A model generated the notes under the pieces. That model ran no database searches. It saw only the letters and a list, made by a program, of their open reading frames with translations, and had not been told where the DNA came from. Position numbers and translations under genes: made by a program. A stretch of DNA of 64,000 nucleotides from the NCBI GenBank assembly GCA_963932145.1, contig OZ010586.1:55630443-55694442 (forward strand), written 5' to 3'. The number at the start of each line of letters is the position of its first letter. Positions within the stretch are counted from its first letter, which is position 1. Shown piece after piece: positions 11,792 to 23,837 of this stretch. The stretch comes from Acanthosepion lycidas. Its lineage: Eukaryota > Mollusca > Cephalopoda > Sepiida > Sepiidae.

Positions 11792-12213
11792 TATATATAT
11801 TAGAGAGAGAGTGGATTAAATAAATATCCATTAACATACAAAACAATTATTTCATCAAACAAATACATTTAAATTTATTGTAAAAGTACCAAATTTTACA
11901 GATAAATTTTTAAATGGTAGTTGTTGGAAAATTAGCACCACATTTCAATTAATTGCATATAGAACAAATTATTTAAGAAACAAGAATAATGAGATGTAAA
12001 AGAGTAATTATAATAATTCACAAAAAAACAAATAATCCCAACCTATGTTGAAATCCATTCATAGAGATGTTCTGCCTCCATCACGTTAGTTCAGTGATAT
12101 ATAATTTTTAATGTCAGTGTGATGCTGAATATATTTGCAGAACTAATGAAAAAGAGATGAGAATCAATCAGCATGTACCAGTTAAGATCTGTAGTGGGCA
12201 GTATGAAAATTTT

Positions 12214-12746
12214 TCATATGCTAGTCAATACGTCTGTTTCTGTGATTGCAGAACACCTAATAAATAATCTAATTTGTATCTCATCTTTTGACAGAGCTTT
12301 TTTCTCAATCAGCAACAAGGCATATTCAGACTGATACTTGAGAGTACCTGAGACCCTATATATTAAATCCAAACAACCTTTCCTCTGTAAGCAGAAGGAA
12401 TGGTTGTTGGGTCTTAATATGATCTGTCTGTGATCCATAGTGTTAACTATAGCAATATATAGATCTGTTTTTTTTTTCAGTTTGTTCCTACCTCTCTCTA
12501 TATGTGTGTGCATCTAACAAATAATGCACTGAATATATTATTTTCTTGAAGATTCCTCTTATGTCCATATAATCTTTTATTTAAATTTCTAGAAGTCCCA
12601 ATGAATTTTATGTGACATTTGTTGCAATATATTTTATCAATTCTGGCTTCAGGTTCAATGTTATTTCCTTTTGAATCTCTTGTTTTTAAAGTAGCTGTAC
12701 CAATATTTATTTTTAGAAATGGATAAATTCTGTTCAGTATGGTCAT
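12214..12746 (-). pseudogene. Penelope-like GIY-YIG endonuclease fragment
   Basis: Minus-strand frame 12746-12498 contains IYCNKCHIKFIGTSRNLNKR followed by GHKRNL. This resembles the GIY-YIG core with CxxC and the following R...H motif at the C-terminus of Penelope-like element proteins. The next frame (12513-12214) continues with lower similarity, including an NNHSF block. It is distinct in sequence from the two PLE copies at 26.5 and 56.9 kb, so it would be another PLE lineage. A frameshift separates the two frames. Moderate certainty. Confidence 0.45.
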
Positions 12747-12979
12747 TATGGAGTTGATAGGTAGTATTATGCAGGTAAATAATACTTACCAAGATTATTT
12801 ATATCTTTTTAGTTTTATAGATTTTGTAAGCTTCTGTTTTTACCTTACATAATCATAATTATTTAATTTACATATTTACATATATTGGACATGTCAAGTT
12901 TTTTCTACATTATTCTGTGATCTCATACAAGATGCTTCCACATTTTCTGTCTTGGCAATTCATTATTCTATATTCAAAC

Positions 12980-14260
12980 ACTGCAAAGCTGACAGCATCA
13001 CCATCCCAGAAATAAAAGAACATACTCTGGAACTGAGGAATAGTATTGTGGAAGAACATGAAAGAAAGAGGCCACAAAGAAATCTTTGTAATTCAATGCC
13101 CCTCTATGTCTAGCATATAATTCAAAAATGGAAAAAAGTTAAGTCATCTAAGACTATTTGTGCCAAGAAAGATTTTGAAATATTCTTGCTTGAAATTTGT
13201 TCAAATAGTCAAACAACAACTAAGAATTAATTAGAAATTTATGCAAGACCAGGACAGTTGTAATATGTGTGACAATATGTAACAGATTATGAAAATGCTA
13301 ACCTCACCTGGTACCACTAATAAAGAAAAGACATGTTAAGGCATACATTAAGTTTGCCATTGAAAATATAAGATGCTTATTTCAACAACATTTTATGCTC
13401 TGATGAGACCAAAGTAAACCTATTTGGTTGTTGCTGATTTTCTTTCGTGGCAAATCAACTTCTATGGGTTATTTAATGCTGAAATCTAAATATGTTGAAC
13501 ACAATTTTATGCATTCAACTACAGATATTTGATACATAAATTCATACTTTTTGAGTAAATGCATGTTTTTTAGATATATAGTTTATAGGTGATAAAATGT
13601 ATTGTTGTTAATTTTAAAAAAAATGTATTGCTATTAAATTTTGTTATAAAAATGTATTTTTATACTTTTGTAGTATTGTACTGATTGTCATTTTGCTATA
13701 AAAATGTATTGTTAATAATTTTTTTTTTTTATAAAAATGCATTGGTGATATTTTGATTAAAAAAATGTATTTTTATACTTTCTTAGTGTTTTTAGTTTGT
13801 GAGTTCACCATTTTGCCCATATCTGGGACCCTAACAGGTGTTACTACCCCCATATCCTATTTGGAAATAACTATATAAGTAACATATGGTGGAAACCAAA
13901 CAATACTTATGATCCAAGGAACATCATACCCACTGTACAGTATGCTGGTGGCATTATCATGATGCTACCAGTACAGGGGATATTCACACCATGAAAGGAA
14001 CTATCAACTCAAGTAAATATTATGCAATTCTGTAAGATCATTTCATCTTCTCCACTAGTAAGCTTAACATGAGGCAAGACTGGATGTTTTAATAAGACAA
14101 TGATCCCACAGATACACAGCTTATCCAACAGGTCGAGGATATCAGTTAGGACTTCAGCAATAGCTCAAAGTAGCAGAATCCACTATCAGATGCGTGGTAT
14201 AAAGTACCATCAAGTTACAATGAGGCCAATTCATACCTAACAATATCTGGAGTGTTAATC
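12980..14260 (+). mobile_element. Tc1-like transposase remnant, interrupted by an insertion
   Basis: Plus-strand pieces include ELRNSIVEEHERKRPQRNLC-like sequence at about 13035-13100, SDETKVNLFG spread across frames at about 13398-13428, then after an insertion ISNIWWKPN (about 13876-13905), a GDIHTMKGTINSSKYYAIL block (about 13978-14035), and an MRQDWMF..DNDP block (about 14070-14105). The order matches a Tc1-family DDE transposase. Stops and frame changes are frequent. Terminal inverted repeats were not identified. Confidence 0.65.
13428..13855. mobile_element. 428-bp insertion within the Tc1 remnant, flanked by 9-bp repeats
   Basis: CCTATTTGG occurs at 13419-13427 and again at 13856-13864. 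Removing the piece between them restores continuity of the transposase remnant (LFG followed by NNYISNIWW), so it inserted later. The insert holds degenerate repeats of ATAAAAATGTATT(G/T) roughly every 35-50 bp between 13590 and 13790. I do not recognise its class. Confidence 0.6.
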
Positions 14261-14479
14261 TAAACAGAATCAAATTTAATCTTTCTATTAAAACAATTTT
14301 TATCATTATCATTATGTTATTATTATCTCCAAGTTATGTGTGCTATCCATTTTAATTGTTGCTGCTGCTGAAAGTCATCAATTGATGTGGTAACTGTTTA
14401 CTGGTAAAGTTCTTTGTGATTCTGTAACACCAGTCTATGAAGTTTGAAAGATAGTCCTTGCCAAGGCCTACACATGATC

Positions 14480-15120
14480 AAAGCTATTTTTAACTATTGA
14501 TCTGAAAAAGTGGCTCTATACAGCCGACAGTTTAGATATTTCTGAATGTGTTTGATGCTATGACAACCATAATGAAGTGTCGATCTGACAAGATTATTTA
14601 AGAACATGGCTCTAGTTTTTAGGGTAAGTTTTTGTAGCAACTTTCTGTGTTTGGTGAAACTTCCCCTAGCATAGCCTATTCTATTAGGTTGGTGCAAAAA
14701 TAATATCGTTTTCTCACATAGTAACACATGTTAGAAAACGACATTATTTTTGCACCAACCAAATATGTTCAATTTTCTGATATCCTATATTGTATTTATT
14801 ATAACTGATCCATACATGGAGATATTTGAAGTGTTTAGTATTTATTACTTCCACATCTTGAATTTTTATGATGGATTCAGGGTAGGCGCTATCACTGCTT
14901 CCATTCCAATTCCAGATTATAGTTTCTGTTTTAGAAAGGTGTATGTTGGGTCCTATTTCTTAGGAAACTTAGTAGAGGATGTTGATTATTTTGTTCAAGA
15001 TCATTCTTATCCCAACTATAAATACCTATGTCATTAGCATAGTCCCCACCCTCGACCATCCTCTGTATATTGGCTTCAGGAGTAAAAGCAGGAATGCTAT
15101 TTTCTATTAGTTTAATCATT
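14480..15120 (-). pseudogene. Non-LTR retrotransposon RT fragment (minus strand)
   Basis: Minus-strand frame 15119-14931 contains an RT catalytic-box-like GGDYANDIGIYSW (usual YADD, here YAND). Frame 14727-14494 carries the downstream block KHRKLLQKLTLKTRAMFLNN and YGCHSIK, typical of LINE RT C-terminal regions. The catalytic Asp change and several stops make it inactive. The MADE1-like MITE at 14687-14760 lies inside this span. Confidence 0.6.
14687..14760. mobile_element. MADE1-like mariner MITE (74 bp hairpin)
   Basis: An almost perfect palindrome: GGTTGGTGCAAAAATAATAT at the left, and its inverted counterpart ending GCACCAACC at the right, with about 30-bp arms and a few unpaired bases in the middle. 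TA precedes it; the right flank is AA, probably a mutated TA. Arms resemble the ends of mariner-derived MADE1 MITEs. A second copy of identical length is at 58462-58535. Confidence 0.8.
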
Positions 15121-15805
15121 TGGAATATGGTATGAAATGCTTAAAGGATCAGTACCCATCTCTTCACATCTATTTTTGTGTTATATTGTGTATTTCTCTC
15201 TGGGTAGTAGCAATCATATGCACAGTCTCCACGTTACGTTTTGAAAACATGTTCGCTAACTAATGCCCTTTGTTCACCTTCTGCTCTCTATTTATGCTGC
15301 CCTTCTCATTTGCATATGATACTACACCTCCCTGAATCAAAGAGGCTGGACACCCTTGTTTTTTTCTATGACTATTTCTGATTACTCTTGTACTGTGCTC
15401 TCCTTCCTCTTGTCTTTCTTTTTTTTTCTTTAATGGTGATCTTGGTCTTTCTTCTTCACTCTTGTCTGTCTTTTCATTCTCACTTTCTTCCATTTCCTGA
15501 TCTGTTCCATTTTTGTGACTTTCTGTCTATTCTTGCTCTTCATCTTCCATTTCCACATCATCCAATTCATTTCTACTTCTAAATTGATCCACATGTGTTA
15601 TTATATTTTACCCCTTTTTCTCCAGTATAGTCACGATGTGTCCTTTTTGTATCAGGAAATTTGCTTCTTCTGGCTCAGCCTCTTTATTCTTTCTATATCA
15701 TACCTTTTCTTTCGTTGAAAAAGACAGTTATGGGGGCTCTGATTTGTCTACCCATTAATGCCGAAGGGCTAACCTTTTCTCGGTAAATACGCTTCTAGGT
15801 TTTCA

Positions 15806-16081
15806 TTAAGTGGTGAAAATGCTTTTAACCCCCATTTTCACTGTTTGTACCATTCTTTCTGCAATGCCATTAGATTGTGGATATGGTAGTGTCTTGTATG
15901 GAATACATCCTATCTGTTTTAGCCACGCACATAAATTCTCACTGCAAAATTCAGGTGCATTGTCAGTGCCATTCCTTGAGAATATTGTTCTTAGTACTTG
16001 CTTTATTGTGGTGGCTTTTCTGTCTTTTACTCTGGCAACCTCTGGCCACCCTGAATACGAATCCACCAATACTAAGAACAA
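15806..16081 (-). pseudogene. Gypsy integrase core fragment
   Basis: The frame carries LVDSYSGWPEVARVKDR, then NGTDNAPEF with the second catalytic-type Asp, and PQSNGIAERMVQ with the Glu of the D,D-35-E triad. It has no intact upstream continuation: a stop separates it from the zinc-binding block at 16360-16145. Confidence 0.75.
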
Positions 16082-16275
16082 TCCCCTCTCTTTAATATGT
16101 GCATGATCTATGTGGACCCTAACCCATGGCTCTGTTACCTTGGGCTATGAGTGAATATTCCTTCGCTTGAAATTTTTTATTTCTGCACATTTTGAGCATC
16201 TCTTAATATACTCCTCTACACCTTTTGAATACACTGACCACCAAGCTTGTAACTTTAGTCTTTTTTTTGTCACTA

Positions 16276-16782
16276 TTATGCTACAATACACATCATCACG
16301 CACTCCTTTAATATGTTCCTCCTCAACATTTGTGGAGCTACAATTATATCTCCATTGCATATTATGCCATTTTCTATGGTCAGTTTATGCTTCGTTTTTT
16401 TAAAGGGTTGCTCTGCCAACAAACAATTGCTCCATATATTATTTCTTATTCTCTCCACTATTCTGCTAAATATTGGGTCTTGCTCTGTCACTATTTTGAG
16501 TCTATTTAGAGGAAGAAAATTTGTTTCAACCCAGTGTATTATTTTGTCTTGTGCCTTTTCCTGTTTTTCTTCTGCTTCATTCTTGAAATGCAATCCTGAT
16601 AATGCATCTATGTGAGGGATAGCATTCCCTTTTACATATATTATGTCAAAATTGAATGTCATGATCTTTATCGCCCCTATAAAAATCCTTGATGATGTTA
16701 CTTTTGGCAATTCTTTTCTCAGGTTAAATATGAATTCCAATAGTTTGTGATCTGATTTTAATAAAAATTTCTTTCCTATCAA
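16276..16782 (-). pseudogene. Gypsy RNase H to integrase-N fragment
   Basis: A 168-residue frame starting near the RNase H C-terminus (KFLLKSDHKLLEFIF), followed by the linker with PHIDALSGL (the usual position of an ADALSR-type motif) and the N-terminal integrase lead. Part of the decayed minus-strand element. Confidence 0.7.
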
Positions 16783-17034
16783 AAAACTTTGTGCCCTTTC
16801 TATGTTCCATATAGTGCTTCTTTTTTTATATTCAAGTAGTTAATCTTGGCCGACATTAACCTTCTTGATATGTACATGATTGGGTGCTCTTCTTGCGATA
16901 CGATAGCAGCAATCACTTTTCACTCACATCTGTGGTTAATGTTACTTCTTTTTGTGGATCAAAATTTTATCATTGGTTTGTTCCTCAGTATTTTCTTTAC
17001 TATTTCAAAACTGATAGTTTGCTCTTGTGTTAAA

Positions 17035-17430
17035 TTAATTATTTTTCTTGTGTAATTTTGCAAATGGCTGTATTACGTCACTGTATCTTGGAATATATTT
17101 ACTATGAAAATTATCAGCCCCCAAAAAAGATTCTAACTCCTTTTTATTTGTTAGAGTAGCTATTTCTCTTATTTTCTTTGTTAATCTCTCATCAGGTGAT
17201 CTTTGTTTATAGTCATACCTGCCTTGTTCAACCTCACTAAAATTTGCTGTTTTATATTTCAATTCTTCTCTGGTTCTTGCCCCTACACATATATTGTCCT
17301 GGTATATTATCATATTTTTTATTTTTCCTAATAAGACTCTTTCAATCGCTTTCTGAAAAATATGACTCAACATTTTTACCTCAAACGCTAGACGTGTACA
17401 TCTTAGCAAGCCTATAGGGGTGTTTATCAT
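17035..17430 (-). pseudogene. Gypsy reverse transcriptase fragment
   Basis: A 131-residue frame with PIGLLRCTRLAFEVK, then IFQKAIERVL, then a YQDNICV box in place of YxDD, and ELESFLGADNFHSKYIPRYS, the RT-to-RNase H connection. Loss of one catalytic Asp shows inactivity. Confidence 0.75.
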
Positions 17431-18649
17431 AGTTACTTCCTTGAATTTTCCATCAATTTATATTTGGTTGTATGCTGCCTTTAGATCAATTTTCGCAAAG
17501 TGTTCCATTTTTGCTAACTTGTGGCTCACAGTTTTGATATTTGGCAATGGAAAAGAGCCCAAACGTATCTGGTGATTTTTGTAATCACCACAAATCCTTA
17601 AATCTCTGTCAGGTTTCTTTATCACTACTATTGGTGATGCTCAATTGCTATCACCTTGAGTCACTCTTTCTAGTATGCCTTGTTATATCATTTTGTGTAA
17701 CTTGGACACCACCAAAGGTAGGATATGAATTGGAACTTTTCTCGACTATATATTTTGGGTGATAATTCTCTTTTAGCTGAATACTTGCTTTATAGCCTTT
17801 TAACACTCCAATTTCATTTTGTGCTTCCACGGAATTGATTAATCTTGTCATATTCACTTTTAAAACATCAATTCTTAGTAATCTGTGATCTTCGCATTCT
17901 ACCACTATCATGGGGATTATTTCAGAACGCATATCTGTTTCAAAATTGCCTTGAAATGTGCCCATTATTTTTATAATTGTTCCATCAAATTGCTTCAATT
18001 GGATGCTGTTTTTTTTGTTTTGTTTTTTTTTTAAATTTAGGCCATCTCAATTTGACCCAGAAATGTTTTGGTATCAGCATGACTTCACTGCCTGTATCAA
18101 CTTGCATGTTAAATATTTGGCCATTTATCCTTATTTTTTCTCTCCTTCTTTGCGTATCCACTGTAAAAATTTCAGCCTCTTCTTCAGAGTGGGGGTTTGT
18201 ACTTTTTGCACTCTTTCTATTTTCTTTTCATATTTGCATATGTTCTGAAAATGGATTCTTTTTTTTTTTTTGCCATTTGAGCATACTTTTTCTAATGTGG
18301 GATATTTGTACATGTCTCTTTCATGATTTTTTCCACAATAACTACATTTAATTATAGACTTGGTTGTATTCACAAGACTCTCACTATTCTATAAAAATGA
18401 ACTCCTCAGAAACCAATTTAGTTTTTGTTCTGGTAAGGTGTGCAATGATGGTATCAAACAATTCCAGGAAATTGTTTACCTCTCCATTAGAAAATTGTGT
18501 ACCTGTTAAGTCAACCTCACAGAAGCATATGATCACATCAACAGAGTGTTCTTTTTCTAATCCATTAGAAACTGCCTTACAAGCTCCAAATCTGCTAAAT
18601 GTCTAGATCTAAGAGAAGAAATATATAATGGAATCTAATTGAGGTACCA

Positions 18650-20185
18650 AATAGTCCCAGACCAAAATGCAATGGTGAATTTCTCAATGTGTTAATAACT
18701 GAGGACAAGATCATGTATGATTCATCCAATTATCAAAATTGGAGAAAGCAATAAGCAACACGGTGCCGAATCTTCCTAACTGAAAGAGAATTTTTATATT
18801 GCTGAAAACATGAAAGGGAAATGATCATCACTTAGGGGCAAAACTTGCAACAGTAAAGAAAGAGAATTCAAAAGATATCTAGAAGAAACAAAGAAAAATA
18901 TAAAAAAAGGAGAGAGAAAGAGAAAAAAAAGGAAAACAGAGAAAACATGTTTTATTTCAGACAATGGACAAAAGCTAAGTGCTTCATTTGATTTTCATAT
19001 TGCATACACTGCACACATCATTACATGCATACATATTTTCTATGTTGTTCTAATACATAATTAAATCTTATTCCAGTATTTGAGAGAACCCACCACTAAC
19101 AAAGTGGAAACTTTGGCCATATTATTTGGCAACAAGTCATTTTTTTTTACCATTTTCTTTTTATATTTTGTGTTGTGGCAATTGGTTCATAACAGAAGAC
19201 AGACATTGTAATATTTGGATGTATACTGATGTATGTTCTATCTCTGTAGACATCTTCAGCTTAGTGTGATTATTGAAGTGTGACTCAAAGTATTTTTTCA
19301 GACCAGAACATTTCTTGTTTTGGTTTTGATTGTATAATAATGTTGTGATTTTTGGTTTCAACTGTATGATACTATATCATGATTAGGAGGTTAAAAACAG
19401 CTAGTTCTGTGCAAATCCAATAGATGTATGCATAGTGATATATACACCCAGTTAAAAAAGATTATCTGTGATGTTCCTGAGATTGTGAACAACAAGAGCC
19501 ATCTCATGCCACCCAGGATTAATGACACCACCTCCATCAAGGTAATGGACATGGTAGTCAAATCTTGAATTAAAGGGATGGCCCAGAGGTGCCATAAGTT
19601 TTCAGTAGTGGCTGGTAGAGAATTTTCACGATCATGTCACTCATACTAAATGACCTTCTAGTTCTCTTAATTTGAATCTCATGGACTCTACTATGACTGG
19701 GGTATTGTAAAGAGAGAAACAGACCAGTGGCCCCTCAATGCCAAAAATTTGTTGAAAACAACCATTGTGGACATGAATGAGAAGAAACTGATACAGGCCT
19801 GCAGTCAATGTTAAAGTTGTGTTTGAGGCTGGAGGCAGTTTCATTGAATAAACTTTTGGTGTTTTTCTTTATTAAACATGTACATTTTTTATAAAAATAT
19901 ACTGATTTTTTTCTTCTGTTGAATATCTTTATTTTGTTTTATATCATAATTTGTTCTCTATTACCCGACTCATCCTGTAAAATACTCAGAGCTGAATTCC
20001 TCATATAATCCTTCCAAAAATGGAAGACTTCAACAAAAGAAAAAAAAGCTAGAAAACATTTTTTCAGTGAAGATTTTTTTTTTAATAATTTTTTTCTTAA
20101 AAATCAAATCATTAATCACTTAAATGTTTTTAAAAAAAAAAAAAAAAAAAGGAAAAAAAAAAAAAAAAAAAAGAGAGCTTTTATT
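18650..20185. other. Intron, unclassified
   Basis: AT-rich with A-rich stretches (18890-18950 and a long A tract at 20131-20172 just before the exon donor at 20192). A moderately GC-richer block at 19400-19860 may be an old repeat, but I could not classify it. Confidence 0.5.
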
Positions 20186-20192
20186 TACTTAC

Positions 20193-20364
20193 AGAATTCT
20201 GGCTGGAAACACCAGGAATTTTCCAGTGACACCTGAAAACTTCTCCAAGAATGGGATTATAAGGCTTTTTGGCTATTTCACTCTTACGCCCTGCATGAAA
20301 AGCAGAGAGATACCACCTAACTACCTGGATCATACGCTCTTTAGGATTTTCAATATCAGCAATC
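20193..20364 (-). CDS. OSBPL9: ORP9 exon: ORD core with [10 protein letters not shown]
   Basis: A 172-bp exon after ctgtttttag, ending at gtaagt. It is entered with two bases of a Lys codon carried over and left in phase 0. It encodes about 58 residues including [31 protein letters not shown] and [16 protein letters not shown]. From family knowledge KPxNPxLGE is the second hallmark block of the ORD; its Lys contacts the PI4P phosphate and it helps form the tunnel mouth. Wording matches ORP9 among human paralogues as I remember them. The donor lies only about 15 bp above a long A/T tract. The intron on the 5' side is only 606 bp, the shortest in the window. Confidence 0.95.
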
Positions 20365-20970
20365 CTAAAAACAGTAATGAAAATGAAAAAAATTAGGTTG
20401 AATATTTGAAGCAAGATTTGAATATTCTGGGCTTGACAAGCTTATGCATTTGAAGGCAATTTTCAAGTACATATTTTCACATATTCACATGTGAAATCAT
20501 GCAAAAGTAATCAGTTTTTAGACTAAACAATTATGCTAATCAACATGTCTTCCTTCAGCTTGTGACTGAGGATGTGTAACTATCACACAATTTTAACAAG
20601 TTTTAAAAATTGAGACATCCCTATTCATTCAAGTAAAACATAAGAATAATGTCAATAGTTCATTAAAAGGTTCTAATCTGAATGTACTCAGTTTGAAAAA
20701 ATGATAAATCTTAAAATAAAAAAGTTTAAATTTAAAATGATTTAATAGCAATTGCAGATTTTTTTAAGTACATGCTTTGTGTGTATTTATTTGAAGAAGC
20801 TTAACTTAAATATTTTATTGATATTAAAACATGAAATTTTATAATTGATATAGTACACTTACATTCATAAAAACATGAAAAAAAGAAGCCTGTGAAGGAT
20901 TCAAACAAAAACCTCTACCATTAACTGATTTCATATGAAAACTGAAAAATATGTTTTATATATTACTCAC

Positions 20971-21133
20971 TTTACAAAGAGATCAGGGTGTGCAAAGAAA
21001 TCAGCATACATCTCTAAGAGAGAGCGTCGCTCTAGGATGAATGTTGGTAGCACAACCTTGGTAAGGTCCATCCCAATACGAACTTGGGACAACAAATGGG
21101 TAATAACACTGCCATGTTTTTCCAATGATTCAA
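20971..21133 (-). CDS. OSBPL9: ORP9 exon: start of the ORD ([16 protein letters not shown])
   Basis: A 163-bp exon after atgttctag, ending at gtgagt. It is entered in phase 1 and left in phase 2. It encodes [20 protein letters not shown] then [20 protein letters not shown] and [14 protein letters not shown]. This is the lid and first helices of the ORD, which close over the bound lipid, and it is among the most conserved ORP9 segments. The join to the following exon gives a Lys codon and continues [11 protein letters not shown] without a gap. Confidence 0.95.
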
Positions 21134-21179
21134 CTAGAACATATATAAAGAAATAAATAGAAATAAAAACAATCAAAAG

Positions 21180-22990
21180 TTAGAAACAAGACATAGTTGC
21201 TCAAAGCAGCAAAAGTAATTTTTATGCAGCAAAATTATTAATAACTGAAAATTATAAAATCAATTTATATTTTGCAAACAACATTTCCTGATGATAGAAA
21301 AATATGTGATTTTTTCCACAAAATAAGGACAATGACGATTTAAAGTTACCCAAATCATGTTCATAAAAATTATAACTATTCAGAATTTTAGGAGTTATAT
21401 AAAACTCTATAAAAGATTTTGCTCATTTCTTTATTTAATCTCAGCAAGTAGGTAGATTATTTGGGAGGAGACTTTGCAACATAGGATAGCTATATCAATA
21501 GGTCAAATTGGCAAAAAAGTATTCTTGCATCGCAAGGTTTACAAGCTTGACATAGGTACTACAATTGTTTGCATGTCTACAGAATAGAACACTAAGATAA
21601 GAAGACAACAGCAAGATGAAATATTTTGAGAAAACAAAAAGAATGCCAACAATCTAATGAAAAACTCAATCAAAAAAATGTTTCCTATTTTTGAAAAATG
21701 TTATATACCTTCTGTTTCTTTTACTTTATACAAATATATCTGAATAATTTAAAAATGAAAAAAGTAAAAAGAACTTAATTGAAAATGAAATAAAAAATAC
21801 ATTAATAACAAAAATTCTACATTATAATGTTATAAAATGATATTTCTCTTATGTCGTAACAGGTCTCCAATTTAATACAAAATGCATAGATATCTGAGAA
21901 AAAAAAATTGCAGGTAAATATTTATAATCAGTAGAAGTAGGAAAATGTTTTACTTCTTTTTAGGAGAAACAAGGAAAGTTGTGAAAATACACTAACATTT
22001 TCTATAATAAATATATAATTAGCTCCAGTTATATTTTTGAGAAGAAAAGTCATTATCATACCATAATTTTTATGAACAAACAAATTTCTTCTGAGAGTTA
22101 TTAATGTTATTCACACTTAGACAATGTTTCACTTGTTCCATTTTATGGTCCTCTTCAAGTATATCGAATAAAGGTTCCTTTTTTTTCAGTTAAAGGTTTC
22201 TATTTTTGGCAGTAAACAATTCTTATATTAAAAATATCCATGCAGTGACACTCATATTGTAAATTTTTCAGCAACATATACAGCTCACAATCATTTTCCA
22301 GATGGAGATGTTCTTCAATCTCTGACTGAATGATTTAATCAAAGAAGACTACCAAGTGGAATTAAAATCTTCAGATGACCAACTTAAGCACGCAGTAAAT
22401 AAGCCAATATCTGTCACTTTCTTCAACTTCTTCACACCCAAATGATTCTTCCTGTCAACTATTTAGACTATCTTGGAAGGGATAGTGGGCACAATGCTAA
22501 ACCACACCTCTGGTTATAGTTTTCTTATATTTTTTTAAATCTGACTTTAAAAGGAACAGATATTCACCCATATGTGAATTTTCAATATATATTGTTATTT
22601 TTTTTTTTTATCAGACTCTTCTCTCTAATGAGAACAACTCAAGGGTATAAATGGTAGTTTTGTTATTAAATACTGTTATAATGTTGTGAAACCCTTTGTA
22701 TATGTTTTTCATCCTCCTTCAAACAGGATGTTACAAGTAGTAATAGTAGTAGTAATGATATGCGATCTCCTATTTTCAAAGCTAGAAACAATCCCGCTCA
22801 GGTATTTGTTATGTTGGAATTATATGTCATTAATATAACATTAATAATGAACAGACAAATAAATTTCCAATAGGTTTCATTAAATGAGCTGAATTTCAGT
22901 CAAATTGTAAAATTCTTACTAAGAAATGACTTAGTGGATGATATGCATGAAACAATTTACAATAGGCCTACGAGGTATTTCCAACTTTTT
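21180..22990. other. Intron, no recognisable element
   Basis: AT-rich, with no coding similarity or paired repeats that I can support. Confidence 0.5.
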
Positions 22991-22996
22991 AGAAGG

Positions 22997-22997
<1 letters not shown>

Positions 22998-23065
<68 letters not shown>
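22998..23065. repeat. (TG)n(TA)n compound microsatellite
   Basis: About 22 TG units run directly into about 12 TA units, giving open frames of CV and YI repeats that are not genes. Confidence 0.95.
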
Positions 23066-23068
<3 letters not shown>

Positions 23069-23500
23069 GCTGTCCACTTGCATTTGAGGATACCTGTCTA
23101 CTAGGGCAGCTAGCCAATCCCTATTGCAGATGCTCACTCAGGCACATTTGTGTTTGCTCAACACCCACTGTGGTTTATACTGTAACCATGCTGAGCAGAC
23201 CTTAGTTACAGTTTCTGGGAGAGAACATGTTATCCAGTGTGAGCAAGAATTTGAACAAGGCCAGCATGCTCAATGACTTGTGGCTTCCTGCTGGCAGATC
23301 TATCAACAACCTACAAAGAGTTCCGTCAATCCAATTTCAATCACAAGGCTTGGGTCAACCTGTGGTATGGTTTTCAGGCACTTACCAAAGGTGCTGAACA
23401 CTGAGATCAAACCTCAATCCAGTCCTATAACACCAGGAAGTGGGATTCCCAACAAATCGACCAATGGTGAGAGTAAAGTGAAGTTCTTTTTAGCTTTCTT
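23066..23500. repeat. Probable unclassified interspersed repeat
   Basis: About 430 bp immediately after the TG/TA microsatellite has higher GC than the surrounding intron and no open frame I recognise. This is like other dispersed repeats in the window that abut a microsatellite (31921-32236). Class not determined. Confidence 0.35.
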
Positions 23501-23837
23501 GTAACCACCAGACTCCACATATATTTTTTTATTCATTATCCAAAAAGGGCACATGATGTTTGTTAATTATGAACCCTAAACCATTATCCAATATCGCTTC
23601 TTCAGAGTCATTAAGGTGACAATTACTTACAATTGACCCCAACTTTCACAGGTTTATCTGTAATCTTTATCCAGGACACAATAATATAGCCTATGTAGTT
23701 TAGCGATACAAGGAGTTTTTGTTTCGTTTTTTCAAAAACCATTTTATATGACTTTTGTAAGGCTTCCTACATTTTTATACTCACCTTTTTTATTATTTTC
23801 TTCAGTAGAGGCTAAATGCTAGACAATCTCCTCACAG

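Larger units (their letters stand above)
15240..18640 (-). mobile_element. Decayed Ty3/Gypsy-type element (copy 2, minus strand)
   Basis: Reading the minus strand from high to low: gag-like sequence (18606-18365), zinc-knuckle-like CSYCGKNHERD (about 18345), protease/linker (17998-17651), RT (17430-17035, with a degenerate YQDN catalytic box), RNase H (16782-16550), integrase zinc-finger region (16360-16145), integrase core (16081-15806), and a Lys/Glu-rich tail (15493-15260). Domain order RT-RH-IN places it in Ty3/Gypsy. A putative 3' LTR start with TATA-like cataaatag lies around 15334-15285. LTR pairs could not be matched. Frameshifts separate nearly every block, so it is inactive. Confidence 0.75.

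Noticed and set aside
15388-16615. Several plus-strand hydrophobic frames resembling membrane proteins
   Set aside because: They are antisense shadows of the minus-strand Gypsy gag-pol remains; AT-rich reverse strands give Leu/Phe-rich frames.
20124-20396. Lys-rich plus-strand frame
   Set aside because: It starts in a poly(A) tract and is the antisense shadow of the ORP9 exon at 20193-20364.
22931-23205. Open frames in both strands over the TG/TA run
   Set aside because: They consist of dinucleotide-encoded CV, YI and HT repeats plus random flanks; not genes.
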